NCBI GenBank assembly: GCA_039707655.1
Contig: CM077667.1
Location: forward strand, 58,247,628-58,311,627
Length of the DNA: 64,000 bases
Direction of reading: 5' to 3'
Source of the DNA: Elymus sibiricus
Lineage: Eukaryota > Streptophyta > Magnoliopsida > Poales > Poaceae
Part shown: positions 45,327-54,623 of the stretch, piece by piece
Layout of the letters: each line of letters opens with the position of its first letter
Numbering within the stretch: the first letter of the stretch is position 1
Translations under genes and position numbers: made by a program
The notes under the pieces: generated by a model
Database searches by the model: none
Seen by the model: only the letters and a program-made list of their open reading frames with translations
What the model was told of the DNA's origin: nothing

Positions 45327-46252
45327 TGTCGTCTCCAAACATGTAGGCAACAACATCCTTTTCTTTTCATCATGTTCTCTTTCATTTATGAGCATTTCCT
45401 TGATTGTTTGGATCGCTTTCTTTTGCGGAAAGAAGACACTGGGCGGGATATCTCTTACTTCGAGGCGTGGACCAACAAACGTACCAAAGACGACAAGGAC
45501 AACGACCCTCTCCACCCGGAGAGGGACTGGATCAGCTCTAAAGCCTGGTCAGATGGGGAGAACCACACCAAAAAACTGAAGGAGACGTACGGGCAAGAGG
45601 CTGATCCTCGCGTGGTGCCGTTTAACCCTCTTGTGGCCATTGTCGTAGCAGGCGGTAGACCGAAGGGCCGGATGGCGGTTCACCTTGATTCTGTCATAAC
45701 CTCCTCCCTTCCGAGAGTCAACGCGCTCCGTGCTATGAGCACTGGCTCTACTCCTAGCATAGAGCGTCACGTACCACATACCGTGGCCATTATTGAGGAA
45801 ATTCGGGTCAGTGCTTCTTCATTGATCCTTCATGGTCCTGCATGTTTGCATTTCAACACGAATGACATTTGCATTGCCATATTGTAGACTCGACTGAATG
45901 ACACCCAGAAAGAACGTGATGAAGACCGGGCTAACCTGAAGGCACAAGATGATCTAGTGAAGTCTTTACAACATATGGTGGTCAATCTTTATTCTATGCA
46001 AGGCAAACCAGTGCCAGAGATGCCACCGACGCCAGAGTGGAACATTGTGAGTTTCGTGCGAACTATTTCTATCACCATTTTTGGCATTACCATATGCATT
46101 CATCTTATTGTGTCAATCCATCACAGCTCAATCCATCACAAGGGTCGAACAATGTTCCGGTAGTTTCACCTCAAGTTGGTGGAGTTGGGGAAGCAAACGG
46201 AATGACGCCTTCTGATGTTAATGTGACTACTCCGATCTCCAAAACCGTGTGA
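45327..46252 (+). pseudogene. TNPA-like gene, 3' portion
   Basis: This continues the gene begun at 15676 after the 28-kb retroelement insertion. About 45435-45808 encodes DISYFEAWTNKRTKDDKDN, then PLHPERDWISSKAWSDGENH and VAIVVAGGRPKGRMAVHL, matching the conserved second half of the TNPA/Transposase_24 family. After an intron ending in TTGTAG (45886) the last exon encodes a coiled-coil stretch (QKERDEDRANLKAQDDLVKS). A frame change near 46035 joins it to a Ser/Pro/Val-rich tail ending at 46252. It is non-functional as it stands because of the insertion. Confidence 0.7.
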
Positions 46253-46540
46253 ACTTCATGTTATGTTGTGTTTGAAACTATTCCTTATATGTGCTTGAGA
46301 ACTATTGCATCTTGTGTGATCTTGAGACTTGTAAACTTGTGGTAGTCGAGTGTGCTTGACAACTATTGCACGTTTTATGCACTATTTCTTTTATCTGGGT
46401 TGTTCTTGAGAATCATTTCTTTTTTTGTTCAATGATGCCTATATGTGAGATGTTCTATGTGTGATGCACTATATGCTGCTACTGTATATGTTTTGCTGCA
46501 GGAAAGAAACAAAAATGCAAACAAAGGCTGCTGGGCAAAA
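46253..46540. other. 3' untranslated region of TNPA-like gene
   Basis: T-rich, with repeated GTGCTTGAGAACTATTGCA-like words (about 46290 and 46350). No coding potential. Confidence 0.4.
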
Positions 46541-46544
46541 CATT

Positions 46545-47515
46545 GCCGAGAGCGGCTCTCGGTAAAGCCTGTGAAACTGGACAAAGATACAATCTTTACC
46601 AAGAGGCCTCTCGCAAAAGGATACCAACCAGTAGCGCCGTCTGACATCCTTGCCGAGGGCGCCTCTCGGCAAATACGGCGCTCGGCATATACGGCGGACC
46701 CGCATGTCAGGCGCTGGACACGTGGCGCTTTCCGATTGGGTATCTTTGCCGAGCGCCCCTCTCGGCAAATGCAGCTCTCGGCATACTCTGCGGACCCACG
46801 TGTCAAGCGCTCGACACGTGGCTCTTTCCTATTGGGTACCTTTGCCGAGCGCCCCTCTCGGCAAACGCAGCTCTCGGCATACTCTGCGGACCCACATGTC
46901 AGGCGTTGGACACGTGGCTCTTTCCTATTGGGTACCTTTGCCGAGGGCTCCTCTCGGCAACCTCGGCGCTCAGCATACCCTGCGGACCAACATGTCAGGC
47001 GCTGGACACGTGGCGCTTTCCTATTGGGTACCTTTGCCGAGCGCCCCTCTCGGCAACCTCGGCTCTCGGCATACCCTGCGGACCCACATGTCAGGCGCCT
47101 GACACGTGGCGCTTTCCTGCTGGGTATCTTTGCCGAGGGCGCCTCTCGGCAAACACGGCGCTCGGCGTACTCTGTGGACCCCACATGTCAGGCGCTGGAC
47201 ACGTGGCGCTTTCCTATTGGGTACCTTTGCCGAGGGCCCCTCTTGGCCTATTCTTCGGGACCCACATGTCAGGTTGTGGCCACGTGGCGACGGCCAGCCC
47301 CGTCTGCCGTCCGTTAGCTACTTTATTTTGCCGAGGGCCATGTATGACTCTCGGCAAACTCTTTGCCGAGAGTCCGTGTCCTGACTCTCGGGAAATTCCT
47401 GTTTGCCTCAGAGGTATACGCCGGGTGCCTTTTGCCGAGTGTGACACTCGACAAAGCCTTTACCGGCGGTCATTGTTCCTTTGCCGAGTGTTCGTGGCAC
47501 TCGACATATAGGTCG
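46545..47515. repeat. CACTA-1 right subterminal array (~97-bp tandem units)
   Basis: About seven tandem units of roughly 97 bp, each with TTTGCCGAG...CTCTCGGCAAAC, CGCTCGGCATA and GGACACGTGGC words (46648-47300), followed by single CCGAG/CTCGG motifs up to the terminus. The array is organised in longer units than the left array. Its lack of stops in several frames creates long spurious reading frames on both strands. Confidence 0.9.
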
Positions 47516-47530
47516 ATTCCAGTAGTGTTG

Positions 47531-47725
47531 GATCTCTTGATGGGTAACTTCTGGGCATGATGCACCGAACTGGATCGAGCACGTATGCAGATTTATTAGC
47601 TGGCCGTTTGCACTGTCATAGTTATTAATGATGGCACCTTTGATGCATGTAGCTTGATAGGTCGGCCTTAAAAACAACAAGGTGTCGTGTGCAAAGAGAA
47701 TGTGGGAAACTCCAGGTGCCCACAA
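47531..47725 (-). pseudogene. LINE remnant, RT palm part (proximal to CACTA-1)
   Basis: The minus strand encodes GVSHILFAHDTLLFLRP, the region of the LINE reverse transcriptase active site, where FADD reads FAHD. NGQLINLHTCSIQFGASCP follows. It joins the fragment ending at 6996 once CACTA-1 and one copy of TTG are removed. The altered catalytic Asp and later frameshifts make it inactive. Confidence 0.8.
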
Positions 47726-47952
47726 AAGAAGGTGTCGTATTTGGTTTTTGATGAGGGATCAAGAAGCTGTCGGATAAGACGAGAGTAGTCCTGTCCGACG
47801 CGTGTGGGGAGCCCGAGCCCAGCCCAGTAATCTGGCGGTTCCCAATCTGCTTTAAGACGGAAGGGGATCGCGAGGCCGGGTTGAACAGAAGGAAACCCTA
47901 GCCGCCGTCCTCTTCGTCTTCCTCGAAACCATCTTCTGGTTTGTTGGTAGCT
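47726..47952 (+). promoter_or_regulatory. Probable promoter and 5' leader of the host gene
   Basis: A GC-rich, CpG-containing stretch with no clear TATA box, ending in CCTCTTCGTCTTCC leader-type sequence just before ATG 47953. It begins directly at the LINE fragment, so the promoter may be short or partly LINE-derived. Confidence 0.4.
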
Positions 47953-48608
47953 ATGGCGCTGCGCACCGTTGCCGCGAAGCTGAAGGCCCCCCTCGCCTCT
48001 CTCAAGCAGGCATGGGCGGTCTGCCATCCCCAGGTTCACTCCCCATCCCCCCTACCGCAATCTCTCTCCTTTGATTTGGGTCGAATCGCCATGCCGCGTT
48101 AAGCGATGCCTCATCTTTGCCGGCCATCCGCGAATTTACCATATTGTACTACTACTTGTTTTCTGAGGCTCGTCCAATCATGGTTCGAATTAATCACCTT
48201 CTTTTGGAATCACTGCTATCTTTGACAATTTGTGCAATGCATGTGTAGGCTAAGCATCCTTTGGAGGACCTGAATGTTGATCCGATCATCTTGTAAGGCA
48301 CCAAGCTAAACCAACTTCCATTGACCTTTTCTCGTTCATCTCATTGAGTTTATTTCTTCATTCTCGTTGTTAGCCAGGAGATGAAGGCCCTCGAGAGGGC
48401 CGTGATGGTGAGCGAAGTGAAGCAGGCTTTGCTTAGCATTGGCTTCATGGGTGGTATTACTGGTGCGCTTGCCCATGTGCTTCATTCAGACTTAGCTGCC
48501 CGTGAGGCGGAGGCGGAGGCGGAGGCGGCGCTACGTACTGCGGGGCTTGATTCAGATGAAGATTTCAATGGTGGGACCTTCAATGCGGTTGGTACAAACA
48601 AGGACTAA
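47953..48608 (+). CDS. Small three-exon host gene, 119-residue protein of unknown function
   Basis: Exons 47953-48033, 48249-48292 and 48374-48608 join in frame through GT/AG introns (CAG/GTTCAC donor, TGTAG acceptor; CTT/GTAAGG donor, TTAG acceptor). The protein has a basic N-terminus (MALRTVAAKLKAPLASLKQA), then HPLEDLNVDPIILFQEMK, an amphipathic-to-hydrophobic segment (QALLSIGFMGGITGALAHVL) and an acidic Ala/Glu-rich C-terminal tail. The basic Ala/Arg/Ser-poor start could be an organelle-targeting peptide and the glycine-rich hydrophobic stretch a membrane segment; both are inferences. It is unlike any TE protein I know and has introns, so it is not a processed copy. A MITE lies 108 bp after the stop. 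I do not recognise the family. Confidence 0.7.
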
Positions 48609-48715
48609 GGAGCCCAAGGAACGGCGTTTGGTTACCCTCGCTGTTATGTCTGTTGTTTTAACTGGTGCTTCTGTCTTGTATGTTTAACCACTCTGTATGT
48701 GGCTTCTGGCATCTA

Positions 48716-49217
48716 CTCCCTCTCTACCTAAATACTTGTAGTTCAGGAGAACTAGTCTAGTTCTTCCGGAAGTGGAGTATTTGAGCTCGAGCTCAAATGC
48801 ACCCGCATGAACAGTAAAATCGAAAAAAAATTCAAAACATTTCAAAAAATTCTGATTTTTTTTTTGTGATGAACTTTGAGAAATGTTTGAAGCGCTTGCA
48901 AATTTTCATGATGAGATCACATTCTAGGAAGGCGTGACAAAAAAACAAAAACGATGCTCTGAAAATGCTATTTTCGAAAGCATTTTGAAACACTGATTTT
49001 GTTTTTTTTGCCACGCCTGCCTCGAATGTGATCTCATGGTGAAAATTTGCAAGCACTTAGGAAATTTATCAAAGTTCATCATAAAAAAAATTCAGAATTT
49101 TTCAGAAATGTTTTGAATTTTTTCCGATTTTACTGTTCATGCAGGTGCATTTGAGCTCGAGCTCAAAAGGGTACTTTCCAGTTCTCCCCAGCTACAAGTA
49201 TTTAGATACAGAGGGAG
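48716..49217. mobile_element. Mariner/Stowaway-type MITE with long inverted repeats
   Basis: Ends are CTCCCTCTCTACCTAAATAC and GTATTTAGATACAGAGGGAG, flanked by TA (48714-48715 and 49218-49219), as for Tc1/Mariner elements. Almost the entire 502 bp forms one inverted repeat with arms of about 245 bp, including a TTTGAGCTCGAGCTCAAA palindrome in each arm. It lies in the probable 3' untranslated or downstream region of the host gene. Confidence 0.9.
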
Positions 49218-49427
49218 TACTATGTACTGGCATGCAACCCTTCTGCATTGGGTAGTACTATTTGTGACTGGGTAGTTTCTGGTTTGATCCGACTAATCTC
49301 TGATAATATTAAGGTTTGATCTGTGTAATATGTTATCTTTCCTACTCCGAGTACTTCTAAAGTTCTGAGGTGGTGGTCGTCCGTTCATTTCCGATGTCTA
49401 CCCCCTCTTCGTCCTGCCACTAGTAGA

Positions 49428-49640
49428 AAACAGGGCATCAGTCCCGGTTTCAGAGCGCCTTTAGTCCCGGTTCTGCAACCGGGACAAAACGATCGGGACT
49501 AATGCCCGTCACTTTTAGTCCCGGTTGGCTTACGAACCGGGACTAAAGGAGCTCCACGTGGCCGCTGTGGGGCGCCCAGGCAGGAGGACCTTTAGTCCCG
49601 GTTGGTAACACCGACCGGGACTAAAAGGCAGCCACGCGTC
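49428..49640. repeat. CACTA-2 left subterminal array
   Basis: About six TTTAGTCCCGGTT/AACCGGGACTAAA motifs in alternating orientation with 15-40 bp spacers. Confidence 0.9.
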
Positions 49641-49921
49641 AGCAGCTGCCAGGCTCTGGGTTTTTTTTAAAGGAGGGGTTTAGGGGTTTTCATATTGTGT
49701 TTACTCTTCAATTCTTTTACATTTTAGGGTTTCATTTTTATTTAATTCAATTTGGTCTATTGCATCCATCTAATTTGTACTGGTATATGTCATATAACAA
49801 CTCATCATCATCTTAATCAACTCTTCATCATTCAAGATAAAATAGCATAAAAAGGTGAACTCCTCATTATTCTGGTTGTTATCATACTAGCAAGTGATCA
49901 AGTAATCACAAGTTAGAAACA
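49641..49921. other. 3' region of B3-like gene
   Basis: AT-rich non-coding stretch between the left array and the stop of the B3-like gene. The phrase AAAATAGCATAAAAAGGTGAACTC appears twice (in part near 49842 and 49947). Confidence 0.4.
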
Positions 49922-51182
49922 CTAACTACTACTCTCTCCTATGTAAAATAGCATAAAAAGGTGAACTCCCGCATCTCCCCATTGAAGAATACAGATCAAC
50001 CTATCTCCAACTTGTGGCGTGATCAACCTATATTCATCAATCAAGACATCGTGTCCAAGTGGTTGTGTGGATGCTTTTATTGCCTGTCTCCATCCTTTGA
50101 TTTTCAGGCTTTCTTCACTTCGAGATATTCTGTATTTACCAGGGTAACTCATCCACATTGGGCGTAAGCTAACCATATGCAAATCACCGGTGGTAACCAT
50201 CCATTTAGGCACGGTCTCTGGTGGGAGTACCTGTTGAAGAACATAAGTAATAATAACATTGTTAGCTAAACTAGTTTTGCTTAAGAAGAATGTATTAAAA
50301 AGATGGACTAGTGACGCAATGGTAAAAAAGTCTTACAAAGTTGTCTGAAGTGATGTTATAACGGTTCAACTTGTGCACTAGTGGCCAATATCCATGATAA
50401 ATGTTCCCAGCCATGTAATGTTTAGCATGATACTCAACATCATCAATAAATGATATCAGATGATTTTTCTCCAACCAAGTAAGCTCGGAGTCATAACTGT
50501 AGTAGGTGCGATCTATTATCTATCGGGTAACTCTTGTAGCACAGAAATAAGCTAATAATTAAAAATAAAGAAATTTAGTCGGGATGAGTACCAAATACTT
50601 TTCAATAATCAATATAAATTACCTAACAAATCTGTTGACAAACACACCTGGAGGTAGCACCGGAATCAAGTCATCCTCCACATGCACCCAAATATCTATA
50701 TTATTATCACGAACGTCGTCATTACCAAGATCGAAGGTAATGTTCATGTTCTCATCCAACCCATACGCCTTGCAAAATGCTCTCCAACTAGAACAACCAA
50801 AATATGTGTGATCTTCGTTATTTTTCACCTTAACAGAAAAAGTGTAATGCTCCGTTCTTAGGTGAGCTATCTTAGGCTCTGTACTACCCTTCTCTTTGAA
50901 ATGGAACTTGTCCAACACAGCGAATCTTGCATGGCAGGGAACGCACTAGTCAAATTGTACAAAAGAAAATTAAAGGTTAATTAAAGCAAAAAAGCACACG
51001 TCATACTTCATTAACAAAAAATACATGTCGTCTTTACATACCGTAGTAATACTAAATTCTTCCGTTAGTTTGACGGTGAAAGACCTATCGTTGTCTAGGT
51101 GAGGATAAATGTCGCATATACCCCTGTCATCCCAGCACAAATGGCACTGAGGGATCCTATTGTCGTCAGACGACGTCGACAT
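49922..51182 (-). CDS. CACTA-2 accessory gene with two B3-like DNA-binding domains
   Basis: Four exons on the minus strand, 51182-51042, 50945-50623, 50496-50337 and 50230-49922, join in one frame through GT/AG introns to a 310-residue protein with no internal stop. The third acceptor is the least certain. Domain 1 (residues about 34-145) has SFTVKLTEEF, HARFAVLDKFHFKEKG, YTFSVKVKNN, then SWRAFCKAYGLDENMNITFDL. Domain 2 (residues about 215-300) has KWMVTTGDLHMVSLRPMW, KGWRQAIKAS and QVGDRLICILQW. The spacing of a GW/SW-F...L..G/N-F.L pattern is that of the plant B3 fold. A DNA-binding protein that recognises the GTCCCGG arrays is a reasonable guess. B3 assignment is by eye only. The gene reads toward the left end of the element. 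Confidence 0.6.
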
Positions 51183-51239
51183 TTCCTGTGTTCATGATTC
51201 TAAGATTGAAAATCAACGGCAATTTTTTTAGCAAGATCA

Positions 51240-51420
51240 TCATATAATATCACTAATACATATAATATCACTAATACATATAATAGCACCGGCGATCGTT
51301 GGGGACTCTTCATATAATATTAGCATATAATATCACTAATACATCTCGAATAATCCAGTTAATGAAGTATCGAATATTATCACTAATACAGCTCGAATAT
51401 TATCGAATAATCTAGTTCAC
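51240..51420. repeat. CATATAATATCACTAATA minisatellite
   Basis: Four to five degenerate units of about 18-20 bp between the first exon of the B3-like gene and the ORF at 51383; probably promoter or leader sequence. Confidence 0.7.
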
Positions 51421-51823
51421 TCGTGGTTCCTGAAGCGTGGGCGGTGGACACCCAAAGAGAAGGAACCATCACAGGATCATAGCTCGGGTGAGATCCCTGA
51501 AGGAACTGCCAGGTATTGGAGAACCTCGCATCCAACGCAACCATGTAGCGACGGACGTGCTCGTCCTCCTCCCTGACACGGCGATGTACCACCTCCTCGG
51601 TTGCCGGCTGCCTCCGCACCGATAGTGGCCCACGCGACCACCACCAAAGAAGCTCCGGGTCGACGACGATACCCGGATTCCTCACCAAACTGCGCGCCCC
51701 AGAAGGTAGCACCCCCGAGTGCCAGCCCGGCGGAGCCCAGTCCCTAACATGGCGCCTCTCAAACTGGTTGTCGGCGCCGAGTCGACGACGAGGATGTGGG
51801 ATTGGCATCGTCGACGAGAACAA
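51383..51823 (-). CDS. CACTA-2 ORF of unknown function, Arg-rich
   Basis: This 146-codon frame starts at an ATG (MPIPHPRRRLGADNQFERRH) and has WAPPGWHSGV, DPELLWWWSRGPLSV and FSNTWQFLQGSHPSYDPVM. It is not low complexity and looks conserved in style rather than random. It lies just upstream of the B3-like gene on the same strand and could be a 5' exon of it or a separate small protein. No known domain was recognised. Confidence 0.45.
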   Translation of the reverse strand: MFSSTMPIPHPRRRLGADNQFERRHVRDWAPPGWHSGVLPSGARSLVRNPGIVVDPELLWWWSRGPLSVRRQPATEEVVHRRVREEDEHVRRYMVALDARFSNTWQFLQGSHPSYDPVMVPSLWVSTAHASGTTSELDYSIIFELY

Positions 51824-52440
51824 ATTGTGGCTATAGCAAATATCATTTTATTTAACAATAATAAAACAACAATACCATTTTTAATACTTAAGGCCCAATC
51901 AAACAACAATAAAACAACAAATTGTGGTACTGTTTGGCTGCGCCTAAAAACTGTAGTTTTGATACTAGAGTATTTGACAAACCATAGTATTGTCTCTGCA
52001 TAATAAAAAGAACCCGAGACCTCTTTTTTTAAAACTGAGCAAGGTGAGAAAATGTGTATGTGGCTACTCAACCTCTGTCGATTTTGTTTTAAACAGTTAA
52101 TATAATGTGTGGATCACTCTTAATTAATTCTGTATTATCAAACTAGTAAACCTCTATTCACCTACTACTTCCGAATGTAATCAGTATTCCTCACCCGGAG
52201 AGACTCTCTAGGTAAGTTCATTCAAATTACCACCAGGGGGCATACACAAGAGCGATCTATGGCATGAGCCTCTAATTACTGATTGTAATTACAATTTCCA
52301 CGACTCATCATGCATCCATCGTAGTTGTCCACAGAACTAAATAGACCATATATATGAAATACAGGTTAATTAATTTGGGAGCTTCTTAATCACTAGAAAA
52401 AAGAGCAAGCCAATGAGCTGAGAAGCCAAAGAGCAAGCCG
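51824..52440. other. Unassigned AT-rich stretch
   Basis: Contains AACAATAAAACAACAA repeats (51855-51920) and a segment GTACTGTTTGGCTGCGCC with the look of a MITE terminus (51930), but no partner end was found. No gene is supported. Confidence 0.3.
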
Positions 52441-52740
52441 GCGGCTCACCTAGGAGGAGGAGGAGGCCGGAGCGGGCTCGGGGAGGCGACGGCGTCGGGG
52501 GGCGGCGACGGGGACGGCGTCGGGGGCGGCGTCGGGGGCGGCGACGATGGGGACGGCGTCGGGGGCGGTGACGGGGACGACGTCGGGGCCGGCAACGAGG
52601 AGCGAGCGGGCTCGGGGAGGCGACGACGTCGGGGAGGCGACGGAAAAATCCGGCAGCCTGGCGGCGGCGAGGTGGTTTTCGGCACCGTCGGGGGAGAGGG
52701 AAAGCAGATGGATTTGGAAAAAAATTCAAGTCCCGCTTAT
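52441..52740. repeat. GGCGTCGGGGGCGGCGACGG minisatellite
   Basis: Tandem 15-21 bp G-rich units (52485-52640). Open frames on both strands here are composition artefacts. It lies between the ORF at 51823 and the internal array and may be a promoter/leader region. Confidence 0.7.
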
Positions 52741-52744
52741 ATAG

Positions 52745-52990
52745 CCCCCCCTTTAGTCCCGATTGATGGCTACAACCGGGACTAATGCCCCCCCCCCCTT
52801 TAGTCCCGGTTGGAGCCACCAACCGGGACTAAAGGTAAATTTCAGCAGCCCAAAGGGCAGGAAGCAGAGACCTTTAGTCCCGGTTGGTGGCTCCAACCGG
52901 GACTAAAGGGGGGCATTAGTCCCGGTTGGAGCCACCAACCGCGACTAAAGGGCTGTGCTTCCCGCAGCCAAAAGTTTAGTCCCACCTCGC
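52745..52990. repeat. Internal GTCCCGG array of CACTA-2
   Basis: At least six TTTAGTCCCGGTTGG/CCAACCGGGACTAAA motifs lie 3.3 kb inside the left end, without a CACTA terminus next to them. The array separates the accessory genes from the transposase gene. Confidence 0.9.
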
Positions 52991-53235
52991 TAGTCGAGAG
53001 GGGCTCGGAGTGGTTTATAAGCGCTGATGCCGCTGCCCTCTCGAGCTCCTCTCTATTGCAGGCAGTACATGCCTATCTCACGCCCTGTTGGGCCTGCAAG
53101 CACTGCGGGCCTGCATCTTGGCCCATTTCTAGGGTTTCTAGTCGTATGCATGCCGTTGTGGCTAAAAGGCGGGCCTTTTTTATTTTTTGCATATATTATG
53201 TTTTTTAAAATTTAATGTTATTTTTTTGCATATGT

Positions 53236-53655
53236 TTTAGTTGATTCCTTTTGGTATTAGTGTTTTATAAAAGCTTTTTACTATTAAAGTTAACAAATAA
53301 ATACTTTGATAATTTTAGTTAATATTATTTTGATTCTTTTTAGTTGATTCTTTTTGCTATTAGAGTTTTATAAAATCTTTTTAGTTGATTCTTTTGGCTA
53401 TTAGAGTTTTATAAAATCTTTTTAGTTCATTCTTTTTCCTATTAGAGTTTTATAAAAGCTTTTTAGTTCATTCTTTTTGCTATTAGAGTTTTATAAAATC
53501 TGTTTAGTTCATTCTTTTTCCTATTAGAGTTTTATAAAATCTTTTTAGTTCATTCTTATTGCTATTAGAGTTTTATAAAATCTTTTTAGTTCGTTCTTTT
53601 TCCTATTAGAGTTTTATAAAAGCTTTGTAGTTCATTCTTTTTGCTATTAGTTCAT
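53236..53655. repeat. 41-bp tandem repeat
   Basis: About eight units of TTTTTAGTTCATTCTTTTTG + CTATTAGAGTTTTATAAAATC, regular from 53338 and degenerate before that. Confidence 0.95.
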
Positions 53656-53660
53656 TCTTG

Positions 53661-54560
53661 GAGCTAAATGACCCTGAATTTGACAAGCATTGCAAATGAA
53701 CTCTGAAAAGGTTGAAACTTAGCATGGTATCATAATTTCACCCACATAGCATGTGCTAAAAAGTTAAGAGGGTTACGGGAAAAACTGGATGCACTTCGTG
53801 TACAAACTGGTCAATCTCTTTCGAAGTAACAGGGTTCCGCACGAAAACTCATATATTACAAAAGGGATTTCAATTTTTTTTAACATATTTTAACTCCAAA
53901 CTTTTTTTGCATTCAATATGCACCATTCAAAGACACATCATCAATTTTCAAACCTTTTCTGACTTCATTTTCTATTTTTCATGCATTTCATGATTTATTT
54001 TGAGCTAAATGACCCTGAATTTGAAAATCACTGCAAATGAACTCTGAAAAGGTTGAAACTTGGCATGGTATCATAATTTCACCCACATAGCATGTGCTAA
54101 AAGGTTGAGAGGGTTACGGGAAAAACTGGATGCACTTCGTGTACAAACTGGACAATCTCTTTCGAAGTAACACGGTTTCGGACAAAAACTCATCTATTAC
54201 AAAAGGGATTTCAATTTTTTAACATATTTTAACTCCAGACTTTTTCTGCATTCAATATGCACCATTCAAAGCCACATCATCAATTTTCAAACCTTTTCTG
54301 ACTTCATTTGCTATTTTTCATGCATTTCATGATTTATTTTGAGCTAAATGACCCTGAATTTGAAAATCACTGCAAATGAACTCTGAAAAGGTTGAAACTT
54401 GGCATGGTATCATAATTTCACCCACATAGCATGTGCTAAAAAGTTGAGAGGGTTACGGCAAAAACTGGATGCACTTTGTGTACAAACTAGACAATCTCTT
54501 TCGAAGTAACAGGGTTTCGGACGAAAACTCATCTATTACAAAAGGGATTTCATTTCTTGA
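53661..54560. repeat. 340-bp tandem repeat, 2.6 copies
   Basis: Units start at GAGCTAAATGACCCTGAATTT at 53661, 54002 and 54341; the last is partial. Identity is high by eye. It lies just downstream of the transposase stop. Confidence 0.95.
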
Positions 54561-54623
54561 CATGTAACTGCAGTGATATTCTAGATCAAAGCCATCATGA
54601 GAATAGTTGTGGAGAGAAAGTCT
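54561..54623. other. Downstream flank of CACTA-2 transposase
   Basis: Short non-coding stretch between the 340-bp repeats and the predicted transposase stop. Confidence 0.4.

Larger units (their letters stand above)
6997..47527. mobile_element. CACTA-1: 40.5-kb nested CACTA (En/Spm-type) transposon
   Basis: The left end is CACTACTGGAAT at 6997 and the right end is ATTCCAGTAGTG ending at 47527. Both are flanked by the 3-bp duplication TTG (6994-6996 and 47528-47530). Subterminal arrays of CCGAGAG/CTCTCGG words occupy both ends. Internal genes are a TNPD-type transposase with a large deletion, two TNPA-like genes in opposite orientation, and a hybrid-binding-domain gene. About 28 kb of its length is the later retroelement insertion at 17245-45321, so the CACTA itself is about 12.4 kb. 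The transposase lacks its catalytic core, so this copy is non-autonomous. An uninterrupted copy of the target sequence near 63.43 kb confirms the boundaries. Confidence 0.95.

Noticed and set aside
46429..47317. Long open frames on both strands (290 and 251 codons)
   Set aside because: They coincide with the ~97-bp tandem units of the CACTA-1 right array, and the two strands are open at the same place. This is a repeat artefact.
52370..52822. 150-codon minus-strand Arg/Pro frame
   Set aside because: Produced by the G-rich minisatellite at 52441-52740 and the internal array.
53338..54560. 41-bp and 340-bp tandem repeats as a possible satellite or centromeric array
   Set aside because: Few copies, confined to the 3' flank of the CACTA-2 transposase; they are part of the transposon.
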